Positions 26,135-33,520 of a DNA stretch of 34,815 bases are shown piece by piece. Position numbers and translations under genes: made by a program. Source of the stretch: Streptomyces sp. SBT349 (lineage in GTDB: Bacteria > Actinomycetota > Actinomycetes > Streptomycetales > Streptomycetaceae); NCBI RefSeq assembly GCF_001083795.1, contig NZ_LAVK01000031.1, forward strand, positions 1-34,815, in the 5' to 3' direction. The notes under the pieces are model-generated. The model ran no database searches and was not told where the DNA came from. It saw nothing but the letters and a program-made list of their open reading frames with translations. Positions within the stretch are counted from its first letter, which is position 1, and each line of letters opens with the position of its first letter.

Positions 26135-27121
26135 TCAGACGCCCAGGTCCTCCGGGGTCAGCGAGCCGGGGGCCCGCCCCTCGCGGGCCGCGGCCTTCGC
26201 GTGGCGGGCGAGGGCCTCGTTCACCGGGGTCGCCACGCCGAACTCGCGGCCGAGCAGCACGATCTCCCCGTTGAGGTAGTCCGTCTCGATCGATCCCGTG
26301 CCGCGCCGCAGGCTCTGCCACGACGAGCCGCGCGCGTCCGGGGCGCCCGGGATGGACCGTATCCCCATCCGGCCCTCCCGCACCGCGGCCTGCTCGGCCT
26401 CCCCGGCGAACGGGATGCCCGCCGCCGTCAGCGCCGCGATCCCCTCGGCGCGGGCCCGCGCCAGCAGCCCGGCCACCGGCTCGGCGCCGACCGGGCCGAA
26501 CAGCGCCTCCACCGCGTTGCCCAGGTTGGCCAGGAGCTTGGCGTACTTCCAGCGCATCACGTCCGGGACCACGGGGGCGAGGAAGCGCGCGCTCTCCAGG
26601 TCCGCCGCGATCCGGTGGATCACGTCGTCGGGCCCGGCCTCCTCCTCGGGGTAACGGCCCAGGTGCAGCATCCCCGTCAGGGGCGCGCAGGGGGCGGTGA
26701 CGGCGCCCGGTTCGAGGAACTGCGCCGGCAGCCACACGCACACCCCGTACACCCGCGCGAAGCGCCGCAGCGCCAGGCGTTCGTTGGCCACCCCGTTCTG
26801 CACGGTCAGCAGCGGCAGTTCGGCGACGTCGGGATGGGTGCCGCCGGCGGAGGACCACGCGTCGAGCGCCGCCACGGTGTCCTGCGTCTTCACCGCCAGG
26901 ATCAGCACATCGCCGGGGCGCGGCGCCGCCTCCTCGGGCCCCTCCGCGACCGGGACGCGCAGCGTCCGCGTCCCCTCGGGGGTGGTGAACCTCAGCCCGT
27001 GCTCCCGGAGCGCGGCGCCGTGCGCGCCCCGCGCCACCAGGACCACGTCATGGCCGCCCTCGTGCAGTCGTCCGCCGATGGCGCCGCCGACCGCGCCCGC
27101 TCCGATGATGATGTAGCGCAT
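26135..27121 (-). CDS. 2-dehydropantoate 2-reductase (PanE/ApbA) family protein
   Basis: A protein of 328 residues with an N-terminal NADPH-binding Rossmann fold (MRYIIIGAGAVGGAIGGRL). LILAVKTQDTVAAL and LTVQNGVANE are the family's substrate/cofactor loop. MRWKYAKLLANLGN contains the conserved catalytic lysine region, and the C-terminal ketopantoate reductase domain follows. The family reduces ketopantoate to pantoate for CoA, but many actinomycete paralogues act on other 2-oxoacids, so panE itself is not asserted. ATG 27121 lacks a good ribosome binding site. It follows the L,D-transpeptidase gene by 47 nt and may be co-transcribed. Confidence 0.92.
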   Translation of the reverse strand: MRYIIIGAGAVGGAIGGRLHEGGHDVVLVARGAHGAALREHGLRFTTPEGTRTLRVPVAEGPEEAAPRPGDVLILAVKTQDTVAALDAWSSAGGTHPDVAELPLLTVQNGVANERLALRRFARVYGVCVWLPAQFLEPGAVTAPCAPLTGMLHLGRYPEEEAGPDDVIHRIAADLESARFLAPVVPDVMRWKYAKLLANLGNAVEALFGPVGAEPVAGLLARARAEGIAALTAAGIPFAGEAEQAAVREGRMGIRSIPGAPDARGSSWQSLRRGTGSIETDYLNGEIVLLGREFGVATPVNEALARHAKAAAREGRAPGSLTPEDLGV

Positions 27122-27168
27122 GGGGCCATTGTCACCCGTGTGCCTCACCCCGGGTCCGAGGTCGGGAC

Positions 27169-28236
27169 TCACCAGTAGACGACGACCCGGTCGCCCTCGG
27201 CCACGTCGTCGAACAGGCCCGCGATGGCGCCCTCGTCACGGACGTTGACACAGCCGTGGGAGGCCCCGTTGTACCCGTTGGCGGCGAAGTCCTCCGAGTA
27301 GTGCACGGCTTGGCCGCCGTCGAAGAACATCGCGTACGGCATGGGCGAGTCGTACAGCGTCGAGTGGTGGTTGCGCGACTTCCAGTAGACCTCGAACTCG
27401 CCCTCGCGCGTGGGCGTCTCCTCGGCGCCGAACCGCACATCCACGGTCAGCTGCACGTCGCCGTCGATCACCCAGGACAGGGTCGAGCTGGTCTTCGAGA
27501 TGCACAGCACCCGGCCGGTCAGGCAGCGCTCGTCGAGCTCCTGGGCGGGCTCCACCTCGGGAACCTCCAGCGGCGGGAACATCTCGTCCTCGCCTGGCTG
27601 CTCCGTCTCCCCGGTCAGCGTGTCCCACGTCGGCTCGAAGACCGTGCCCGTCGCCTCGATGCCCCGCGACTCCTGGTACGCCGTCACCGCGGCGGTGGTC
27701 ACGTCGCCGTAGTAGCCGGTCGGGTTGTCCGCGAAGAGGTCGAGCTGCTTCAGCCTGGCCTGGAGCTCGCGCACCTGGTCGGAGTTGTCGCCGTAGCCCA
27801 TGACCTGCTGCGGCGGGAAGAGCTCCTCCTCGGTCGGGTCCGAGGTCTCGCCGGTCAGCGCGTCCCACGTGGACCGGAACACCGTGCCGGAGACGTCCAT
27901 CCCGGCCGCCCGCTGGTACTCGGAGACCGCGCCCAGCGTCACATCGCCGTAGTACCCGGTCGGCTGCGCCGCGAAGTGGCCCAGCTGGAGGAGCCGCGCC
28001 TGCAACTCCCGCACCTGGTCGGTCTCGTCGCCGAAGTCCATCAGGACCTCGTCGGCGGGCTCGTCCTCCTCGCCCTCCCCGTCGTCGGGACCCGGCGACT
28101 CCTCCTGCGCCGACTCGGAGGGCCCTGGCTCCGAGGGCTCGGAGCCCTGGGCCGAGCAGCCGGTCAGCAGCAGGGCGACGGCGGCGGTACTCGCCGCTGC
28201 CGAGACGAGGTGGTGACGTAGAAGCGCGGAGCGCAT
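27169..28236 (-). CDS. lipoprotein L,D-transpeptidase with two peptidoglycan-binding domains
   Basis: A protein of 355 residues with a lipoprotein signal peptide (lipobox LLTGC, lipid Cys27). An acidic Ser/Pro/Glu linker follows, then two tandem PG_binding_1 repeats of about 70 residues each (VRELQARLLQLGHF... and VRELQARLKQLDLF..., both with PTGYYGDVT). The YkuD catalytic domain comes last. The active-site motif is SHGCVNV with Cys329, preceded by HSTLYDSPMPYAMFF. It would form 3-3 peptidoglycan cross-links or attach proteins outside the membrane. AGGGGG precedes ATG 28236; an upstream start at 28335 adds no signal. The repeats differ enough to rule out a recent duplication. Confidence 0.95.
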   Translation of the reverse strand: MRSALLRHHLVSAAASTAAVALLLTGCSAQGSEPSEPGPSESAQEESPGPDDGEGEEDEPADEVLMDFGDETDQVRELQARLLQLGHFAAQPTGYYGDVTLGAVSEYQRAAGMDVSGTVFRSTWDALTGETSDPTEEELFPPQQVMGYGDNSDQVRELQARLKQLDLFADNPTGYYGDVTTAAVTAYQESRGIEATGTVFEPTWDTLTGETEQPGEDEMFPPLEVPEVEPAQELDERCLTGRVLCISKTSSTLSWVIDGDVQLTVDVRFGAEETPTREGEFEVYWKSRNHHSTLYDSPMPYAMFFDGGQAVHYSEDFAANGYNGASHGCVNVRDEGAIAGLFDDVAEGDRVVVYW

Positions 28237-28385
28237 CAGAATTCCCCCTGGGTGGTGCCAGATCTCGTGAGAGCCACTGAGGCTCCCATTGATTAAAGAT
28301 GCGCTGAGGCGGCGGAATGTTGCGGCTACACCCATAACGATGGAAACACGATTCCGCTACCCAACTGTCAGCGTCGCCCCCGACG

Positions 28386-29915
28386 TCACCCTTCCCCGCC
28401 GGGCAGCAACGCCCTCACCGCCGCCACGGAATCGGCCTGGTCCGGCGTCTTGTCCTCCCGGTAGCGCACGACGCGCGCGAAGCGCAGCGTCACGCCTCCG
28501 GGGTAGCGCGTGGACGTCTGCACGCCGTCGAAGGCCACCTCCACCACCAGTTCGGGCCGGACCCGGACGGTGAAGCCGTCGTCCTCGACCGCCAGCCGCC
28601 CCAGCCGCTCCGTCTGCCACGCGAGCAGCGCGTCCGTCAGCCCCTTGAACGTCTTGCCCAGCATGGTGAACGAGCCGTCCTCCGCGCGCGCCCCCAGGTG
28701 CAGGTTCGACAGCCTTCCCGTCCGCCGCCCGTGCCCCCACTCGGCGGCCAGCACCACCAGGTCGAGGGTGTGCACCGGCTTCACCTTCAGCCAGGACGAC
28801 CCGCGCCGCCCCGCGCTGTACGGCGTCCCCAGCGCCTTCACCATCAGCCCCTCCTGCCCCCTGGCGAGCGTCTCCTCGCCGAACTCCCGTGCGGCGCGGC
28901 GCGTCGCCGGGTCGCCGGGCTCGGTGGCGAGCAGCCGCCGCACCTGCCGGGGCCCGGGGGCGAGGCGGGCCAGCTCGGCGTGGCGCTCCTCGATGGGAAG
29001 GCCGAGCAGCTCGCGCCCGCCGACCGCCAGCAGGTCGAAGAAGACGGGGGAGAGCGGCAGCGTGCCGCGCAGCGAGCCGACGCGGCCCGCGGTCTCCTGG
29101 AACGGGCGGGGCCGCCCCGCCTCGTCCAGCGCGATGACCTCGCCGTCGAGGACCGCGCTGTCGGTGGCCAGTTCGAGGGCGGCGGCCCGCACCTCGGGGA
29201 GCCGGTCGGTGATCTCGTCGAGCGTCCTGGTCCAGATCCGCACGTCCTCGCCGTCCCGGTGCACCTGCACCCGGATCCCGTCGAGCTTCTCCTCGATCAC
29301 GCTGGGGCCCAGCCGGTCCAGCGCCGCGTCCAGGTCCTTCGCGCTCTGCGCCAGCATCGGCAGCACCGGCCGCCCCACCCGCAGGCCGAACTCCGCCAGG
29401 GCGTCCTCCCCTCCGGCCAGGAGCGCACGGGCCACCGCGCCCAGCGAGCCGCCCAGCATCACCGCGCGCCGCACGTCCTCGGGGGCCGCGCCGCTCGCCG
29501 CCGCGAGCCCCTCGACGGAGAAGGCGTCGAGCGCGCCCTGCCGCAGCTCCCCGCCGATGAGCCGCACGAGGAAGTCCTGCTCCTCCTCGGTGGCCTCGGC
29601 CAGCAACGCGCCCATCAGCCGCGACCGTTCGGCCCCGGCGCCCTTGCCCGCCACCGCGGCCACCCGCGTCAGCGCCGCGTCCACCGCGCCCACCGTGAGC
29701 CGGGGGGCGGTGACGGGCGGGGGCCGGTCGGCCAGGGTGCGCCAGCCGACGCCGAGCCTGCGCTGGGGCAGCCGCCCGGCCAGATAGGTGATGACGACGG
29801 GGGCCTCGTCGGGCGCGGTGCCCGAGAACAGCCGGGCCAGCGCGGCGACCTTCCCGGTCCGCGAGGCGGTGGCCGCGACCTCGCGGGAGGTCTCGACGAT
29901 CTCAGCCAGCAGCAT
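28386..29915 (-). CDS. lig: ATP-dependent DNA ligase, LigB type
   Basis: A protein of 509 residues, matching the mycobacterial/Streptomyces LigB length. A helical N-terminal DNA-binding domain (about 1-180) precedes the adenylation domain. The catalytic Lys210 sits in EEKLDGIRVQ (motif I), and LDGEVIALD, FFDLLAVGG, EGLMVKALGTPYSAG and SSWLKVKP (motif V) follow. The C-terminal OB fold begins about 410, with GGVTLRFARVVRYREDKTPDQAD. It seals nicks using ATP and supplements the essential NAD-dependent LigA. It is divergent from the lipoprotein-kinase operon. Confidence 0.95.
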   Translation of the reverse strand: MLLAEIVETSREVAATASRTGKVAALARLFSGTAPDEAPVVITYLAGRLPQRRLGVGWRTLADRPPPVTAPRLTVGAVDAALTRVAAVAGKGAGAERSRLMGALLAEATEEEQDFLVRLIGGELRQGALDAFSVEGLAAASGAAPEDVRRAVMLGGSLGAVARALLAGGEDALAEFGLRVGRPVLPMLAQSAKDLDAALDRLGPSVIEEKLDGIRVQVHRDGEDVRIWTRTLDEITDRLPEVRAAALELATDSAVLDGEVIALDEAGRPRPFQETAGRVGSLRGTLPLSPVFFDLLAVGGRELLGLPIEERHAELARLAPGPRQVRRLLATEPGDPATRRAAREFGEETLARGQEGLMVKALGTPYSAGRRGSSWLKVKPVHTLDLVVLAAEWGHGRRTGRLSNLHLGARAEDGSFTMLGKTFKGLTDALLAWQTERLGRLAVEDDGFTVRVRPELVVEVAFDGVQTSTRYPGGVTLRFARVVRYREDKTPDQADSVAAVRALLPGGEG

Positions 29916-30009
29916 GCCTCCATCGTGGCGCGATCGCTACAGACACGCAGCGTGGCGGGCCCGTACGATATCCGCGTCCGATGGACTCGCGGTCCTGTGG
30001 GGGTGGGAG

Positions 30010-30819
30010 ATGCCGCGCCGAAGATTCGTGCGCACCGGGGTGGCCGCGGTCACCGTCTGGCTGGTGGTGAGCGGCTGTTCCGGCGGCTCCGGCTCCCCCG
30101 GCGCCGAGCCGTCCGGGGGCGCCGAAACGGCCCCGGCCGAGGGCGGCGAGGCCCCGCCCGACGCGGCACCCGCGCCGGACGCCTACGCCTTCGAGCCCGA
30201 CCCGGACCGGCTCCCGGCCACCGCGGCCGAGGGGCTCGAACTCGTCCGGGGGATCGCGGCCGACCCGCAGACGCTGGGTCCCGACTTCGTCGGGGCGAGC
30301 CCCTACGAGGGCGCCCCCGAGACCTGGGCCGTGCTCGACGCCGACTGCGTGTGGCAGCGCGAGGCGCTGCCCGACTCGGTGCACGCGAGCCTCTCCCGCT
30401 ACATGGAGCTGCCCGCCGCCGGCGGCGAGGCGCCCGTGCGGGTGACCGTGGCGGTGACGGCGCACGGGTCGACCGAGAGCGCCGACGAGGAGGTGACCAC
30501 CACCCTGGAGGAGGCCCTGCGCTGTCCCGACCAGCAGCTCCGCCAGGGCGAGCACATCACCGGCCTGACCTCCTTCGCCAACCCGTCCGGGGTGCGCGGC
30601 CAGAGCGTCGCCGACGACCAGGTCTACGAGTCGGGGCTGCATCAGAGCGACGCGTACGGGGGCCCGTTCCCCTACATCTGGGCGGTCCACCGCATCGGCC
30701 CGGTCACCCTGGCCGTCTCGGCCAGCGGCACCGGGAGCTTCGACCAGGCGGCGGTGGCCACGCTGGTCACCGACGCGCTGGTGGCCATGGGGACCAGGAC
30801 GGAGGACGCGCTCGCGTGA
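30010..30819 (+). CDS. putative secreted lipoprotein
   Basis: A protein of 269 residues. The N-terminus MPRRRFVRTGVAAVTVWLVVSGC carries a lipobox with Cys23 and a Tat-like RRRF. A Gly/Ala/Pro/Glu-rich linker to about residue 60 precedes a folded domain (PDRLPATAAEGLELVRGIAADPQTLGPDF, WAVLDADCVWQREALP, FPYIWAVHRIGPVTLAVSASG). The family is not one I can name. The downstream kinase overlaps its stop by 4 nt (GTGA), so the pair is coupled. The lipoprotein may be a substrate-binding or sensing partner on the cell surface. Confidence 0.85.
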   Translation: MPRRRFVRTGVAAVTVWLVVSGCSGGSGSPGAEPSGGAETAPAEGGEAPPDAAPAPDAYAFEPDPDRLPATAAEGLELVRGIAADPQTLGPDFVGASPYEGAPETWAVLDADCVWQREALPDSVHASLSRYMELPAAGGEAPVRVTVAVTAHGSTESADEEVTTTLEEALRCPDQQLRQGEHITGLTSFANPSGVRGQSVADDQVYESGLHQSDAYGGPFPYIWAVHRIGPVTLAVSASGTGSFDQAAVATLVTDALVAMGTRTEDALA

Positions 30820-31952
30820 CCGCACGCCTGGCGCGGCCCCTGGGCCCCTCCGACCCCTCCCACCTCGCCGGGCACCGGCTGCTCGGCCTGCTGGGCTCCG
30901 GCGGCATGGGCACCGTCTACCTGGCCCGTTCCCCGGAGAACGCCCTGGTGGCGCTCAAGGTGGTGCGGGCCGGGTACGCGGACGACCCGCACTTCAGGGC
31001 CCGGTTCCGCCGCGAGGTCGGCGGCGCCCGGCGGGTGACGAGCTGGTGGGTGCTGCCGGTCGTCGCCGCCGACACCGAGGCGGCCGTGCCCTGGCTGGCC
31101 ACCTCCTACGTGCCCGGCCCCTCGCTGGCCGAGTCGGTCGACGCCCACGGGCCGCTGCCCGAGCGCGCCGTGCGGGTCCTCGGCGCGCTGCTGGCCGAGG
31201 CGCTGGCCTCCGTCCACGCGACGGGCCTGGTCCACCGGGACGTCAAGCCGGGGAACGTGCTGCTGGCCCTGGACGGCCCGCGCCTGATCGACTTCGGCAT
31301 CGCCCGCGCCCTGGACGACACGACGATCACCTCCACCGGCATGGTCGTCGGCACCCCCGGCTACCTCTCGCCCGAGCAGGTCGGCTCCGGCGCCGACCGG
31401 CCGGTCGGGCCGCCCAGCGACGTCTTCTCGCTCGGCTGCGTCCTGGTGCACGCGGCGGCCGGGCACGGCCCGTTCGGCGACGATCTGTACGCCACGGCGC
31501 ACGAGGAGCCCGACCTCGGCGGCGTGCCCGACGGCCTGCGCCCGCTGCTCGCCGCCTGCCTGGCCAAGGACCCGGCCCAACGCCCCGACACGGCGGCGGT
31601 GCGCCGCGGGCTGTCGGGCGAGCCGGCGGGCGACTGGCTGCCCGAGCCGGTGGTGCGGGTGATCGAGGAACGTTCCGGGGCGGCCCTCGCGCTGCCCCCG
31701 GTCGACGCGACCGAGGCGGGCGCGGGCCCGGGCGCCGCGGTCAACGGACCCCCGTCTTCCGGGAGTTCCCCGTCGCCGTGCTGCCGCCCGCCTACCGTGC
31801 CGCGCCCGAGGGCGAACCGGGCCGCTGGCACGAGGAGTTCCTCGCGCACGCCGCGGAGCGGGAGGGAACGGCCGCCGCCGAGCTGGTGCGGGCGCTGCGC
31901 GACCCGGCCCACCGCGTCGCCGCCACGGGGCTCGACCGCGCCCTGTGGATGA
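30816..31952 (+). CDS. Ser/Thr protein kinase (Hanks type), 3' end doubtful
   Basis: Kinase domain at about 17-265: glycine loop LLGSGGMGTVYLAR, Lys48 in VALKVV, Glu67, catalytic H140-R-D-V-K-P-G-N, D159-F-G, and GTPGYLSPEQV. All key residues are present, so it should be active. No transmembrane segment follows, unlike PknB-type kinases. GTG 30816 overlaps the lipoprotein stop. Coding character is good to about codon 312 (PVDATEAGAGPGAAVNG, near 31750). Beyond that the frame to 31952 is Ser/Pro/Arg-rich shadow, while the -1 frame carries the next protein. Either the two are separate genes or a 1-bp loss in CCCCC (31749-31753) broke a fusion. Confidence 0.88.
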   Translation: MTARLARPLGPSDPSHLAGHRLLGLLGSGGMGTVYLARSPENALVALKVVRAGYADDPHFRARFRREVGGARRVTSWWVLPVVAADTEAAVPWLATSYVPGPSLAESVDAHGPLPERAVRVLGALLAEALASVHATGLVHRDVKPGNVLLALDGPRLIDFGIARALDDTTITSTGMVVGTPGYLSPEQVGSGADRPVGPPSDVFSLGCVLVHAAAGHGPFGDDLYATAHEEPDLGGVPDGLRPLLAACLAKDPAQRPDTAAVRRGLSGEPAGDWLPEPVVRVIEERSGAALALPPVDATEAGAGPGAAVNGPPSSGSSPSPCCRPPTVPRPRANRAAGTRSSSRTPRSGRERPPPSWCGRCATRPTASPPRGSTAPCG

Positions 31953-33325
31953 TCGAACACCGCGCCGACTGCGCCGACTTCGAGGCCCTCGGCCTGCTGC
32001 ACCTGTGGCACCGCCTCGACCCCGCCCGCTGGGAGGAGGGGCTGAGGGAACGCGTCACCGCCGCGCTGCTCGCCTTCAGGTACTGGATCGACCAGCCCGG
32101 CCTGGACGCCATGTGCTACTTCACGGAGAACCACCAACTGGTGTGGCACACCGCCGAGCTGCTGTGGGGCACGGCGCTCGGCGACGCGACGTTCACCAAC
32201 ACCGGCTGGTCCGGCGCCCGCCACGCCGCCCACGGCCGCGAGCTGGCCCTCGCATGGATGCGGCGCAAACTGGCGGGCGGATTCAGCGAGTTCGACTCCA
32301 ACGCCTACCTCGCCATCGACTTGCTCGCCCTGGTCACCCTGGTCGAGTTCGCCGGGGACCCCGAGGTCGAGGCGCTCGCCGCGGGCGTCGCCGACCGGGT
32401 GCTGTTCAGCCTGGCCGTCCACTCCTGGCGCGGCGTGCACGGCTGCGCCCACGGCCGGTCCTACGTCACCACGCTGCGCTCCTCCCGCCTGGAGGAGACG
32501 GCCCCGATCATGTGGCTGTGCTTCGGCGTCGGCGCGCTCAACGACGCGGTGCTCCCCGCCACCGCGATCGCCACCGCCCGCCGCTACCGCGTGCCCGAGG
32601 TCGTCCGCCGGGCGGCCGTGGACCTGCCGGAGCGCTGGTGGGGCAGGCAGAGCCAGCGCGGCACCCTGCGCCCCGCGCACGACCTGCTGGCCCGCGCCTA
32701 CGCCTCGGATGTGACGGTGTTCAGGACGCCGGACGCGATGCTCGCCTGCGCCCACGACCACCGGCCCGGCCTGCCGGGTCTCCAGGAGCACATCTGGGGC
32801 GCCACCCTGGGACCCGAGACGCAGGTGTTCGTCACCCACGCCCCCAACGCCTCCGCCTCGCCCTCGGCCCGCCCCAACGCCTGGGCGGGCAACCGGATCC
32901 TGCCGCGCGCCCGGCAGCACGCCTCCACCGTGCTGGCCCTGTACCGCGTCCCCGCCGACGACGAGATGGCCGGCACCCACGCCTGGTTCCCCATCGCCTG
33001 CCTCGACGCGTGGACCCGCGAGGGAGTGTGGACCGCGGGCCGCCTCGGCGACGGCTATGTGGCCCTGGCCACCGAGGGGGGCGCGGACCCGGTGACCGCG
33101 GGGCCCGACGCCTGGCAGGAGCTGCGCCCCCGCGGCCCCGGCACCGCCTGGGTGTGCGTCGTCGGCCGCCGCGCCGACCACGGGGACCTGGACACGTTCA
33201 CCGCGTCCCTCGCCGCACCGCGCTTCGGCCGCGACCGGGTCACGTTCCGCACGCCGGGCCCCGACGCCGCCGATCTCGACCTCACCTGGGACGGCCCGTT
33301 CACCGTGAGCGGCCGACCCGCCTGA
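31778..33325 (+). CDS. uncharacterised protein linked to the kinase
   Basis: Good coding sequence of 515 residues if GTG 31778 is the start. Protein-like sequence begins earlier, around TPVFREFPVAVLPPAYRAAP (about 31748), with no start codon there. It is rich in Trp, His and aromatic residues (CYFTENHQLVWHTAELLWG, FSEFDSNAYLAIDLLALVTL, SWRGVHGCAHGRSYV, ETAPIMWLCFGVGALND). These, and an alpha/alpha-barrel-like helical first half, recall polysaccharide lyase or glycosidase folds. No signal peptide is present. I do not recognise the family. The ribosome binding site for GTG 31778 is weak (GGGAG 12 nt away), which favours coupling to or fusion with the kinase. Confidence 0.75.
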   Translation: MLPPAYRAAPEGEPGRWHEEFLAHAAEREGTAAAELVRALRDPAHRVAATGLDRALWMIEHRADCADFEALGLLHLWHRLDPARWEEGLRERVTAALLAFRYWIDQPGLDAMCYFTENHQLVWHTAELLWGTALGDATFTNTGWSGARHAAHGRELALAWMRRKLAGGFSEFDSNAYLAIDLLALVTLVEFAGDPEVEALAAGVADRVLFSLAVHSWRGVHGCAHGRSYVTTLRSSRLEETAPIMWLCFGVGALNDAVLPATAIATARRYRVPEVVRRAAVDLPERWWGRQSQRGTLRPAHDLLARAYASDVTVFRTPDAMLACAHDHRPGLPGLQEHIWGATLGPETQVFVTHAPNASASPSARPNAWAGNRILPRARQHASTVLALYRVPADDEMAGTHAWFPIACLDAWTREGVWTAGRLGDGYVALATEGGADPVTAGPDAWQELRPRGPGTAWVCVVGRRADHGDLDTFTASLAAPRFGRDRVTFRTPGPDAADLDLTWDGPFTVSGRPA

Positions 33326-33360
33326 CCCGCCTGACCCGTCTGACCCCTCTGAGCCTTCTG
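33316..33360 (+). repeat. five 9-bp tandem units with in-frame TGA codons
   Basis: ACCCGCCTG twice, then ACCCGTCTG, ACCCCTCTG and AGCCTTCTG. The first TGA is the stop of the preceding gene (33323-33325), and four more in-frame TGA codons follow every 9 nt. A second direct repeat GCCGCCGGGGCA occurs twice just downstream (about 33365-33391). The rest of the 195-bp gap to the PKS shows no gene; TTATCG near 33463 is a possible -10. Confidence 0.7.
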
Positions 33361-33520
33361 AGCCGCCGCCGGGGCACGCGCCGCCGGGGCAGCGGAGGCC
33401 GGCTCCGCGCGACGCCGACCCCGGGGTCCGGCGGCCAGGGGTTCTCGCCGGGCCACCGCGCCGTTATCGTCCTGCTGCCCGCCCGGACCGCACCGCGTGG
33501 GCGCCCGCCGGGAGGACGCC

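Noticed and set aside
28698..30815. Long plus-strand open frame leading into the kinase frame
   Set aside because: It is antisense to the DNA ligase and out of frame with the lipoprotein. Only the part from GTG 30816 has kinase motifs.
31361..33181. 606-codon minus-strand open frame
   Set aside because: Shadow of the kinase and unknown-protein genes; low-complexity composition.
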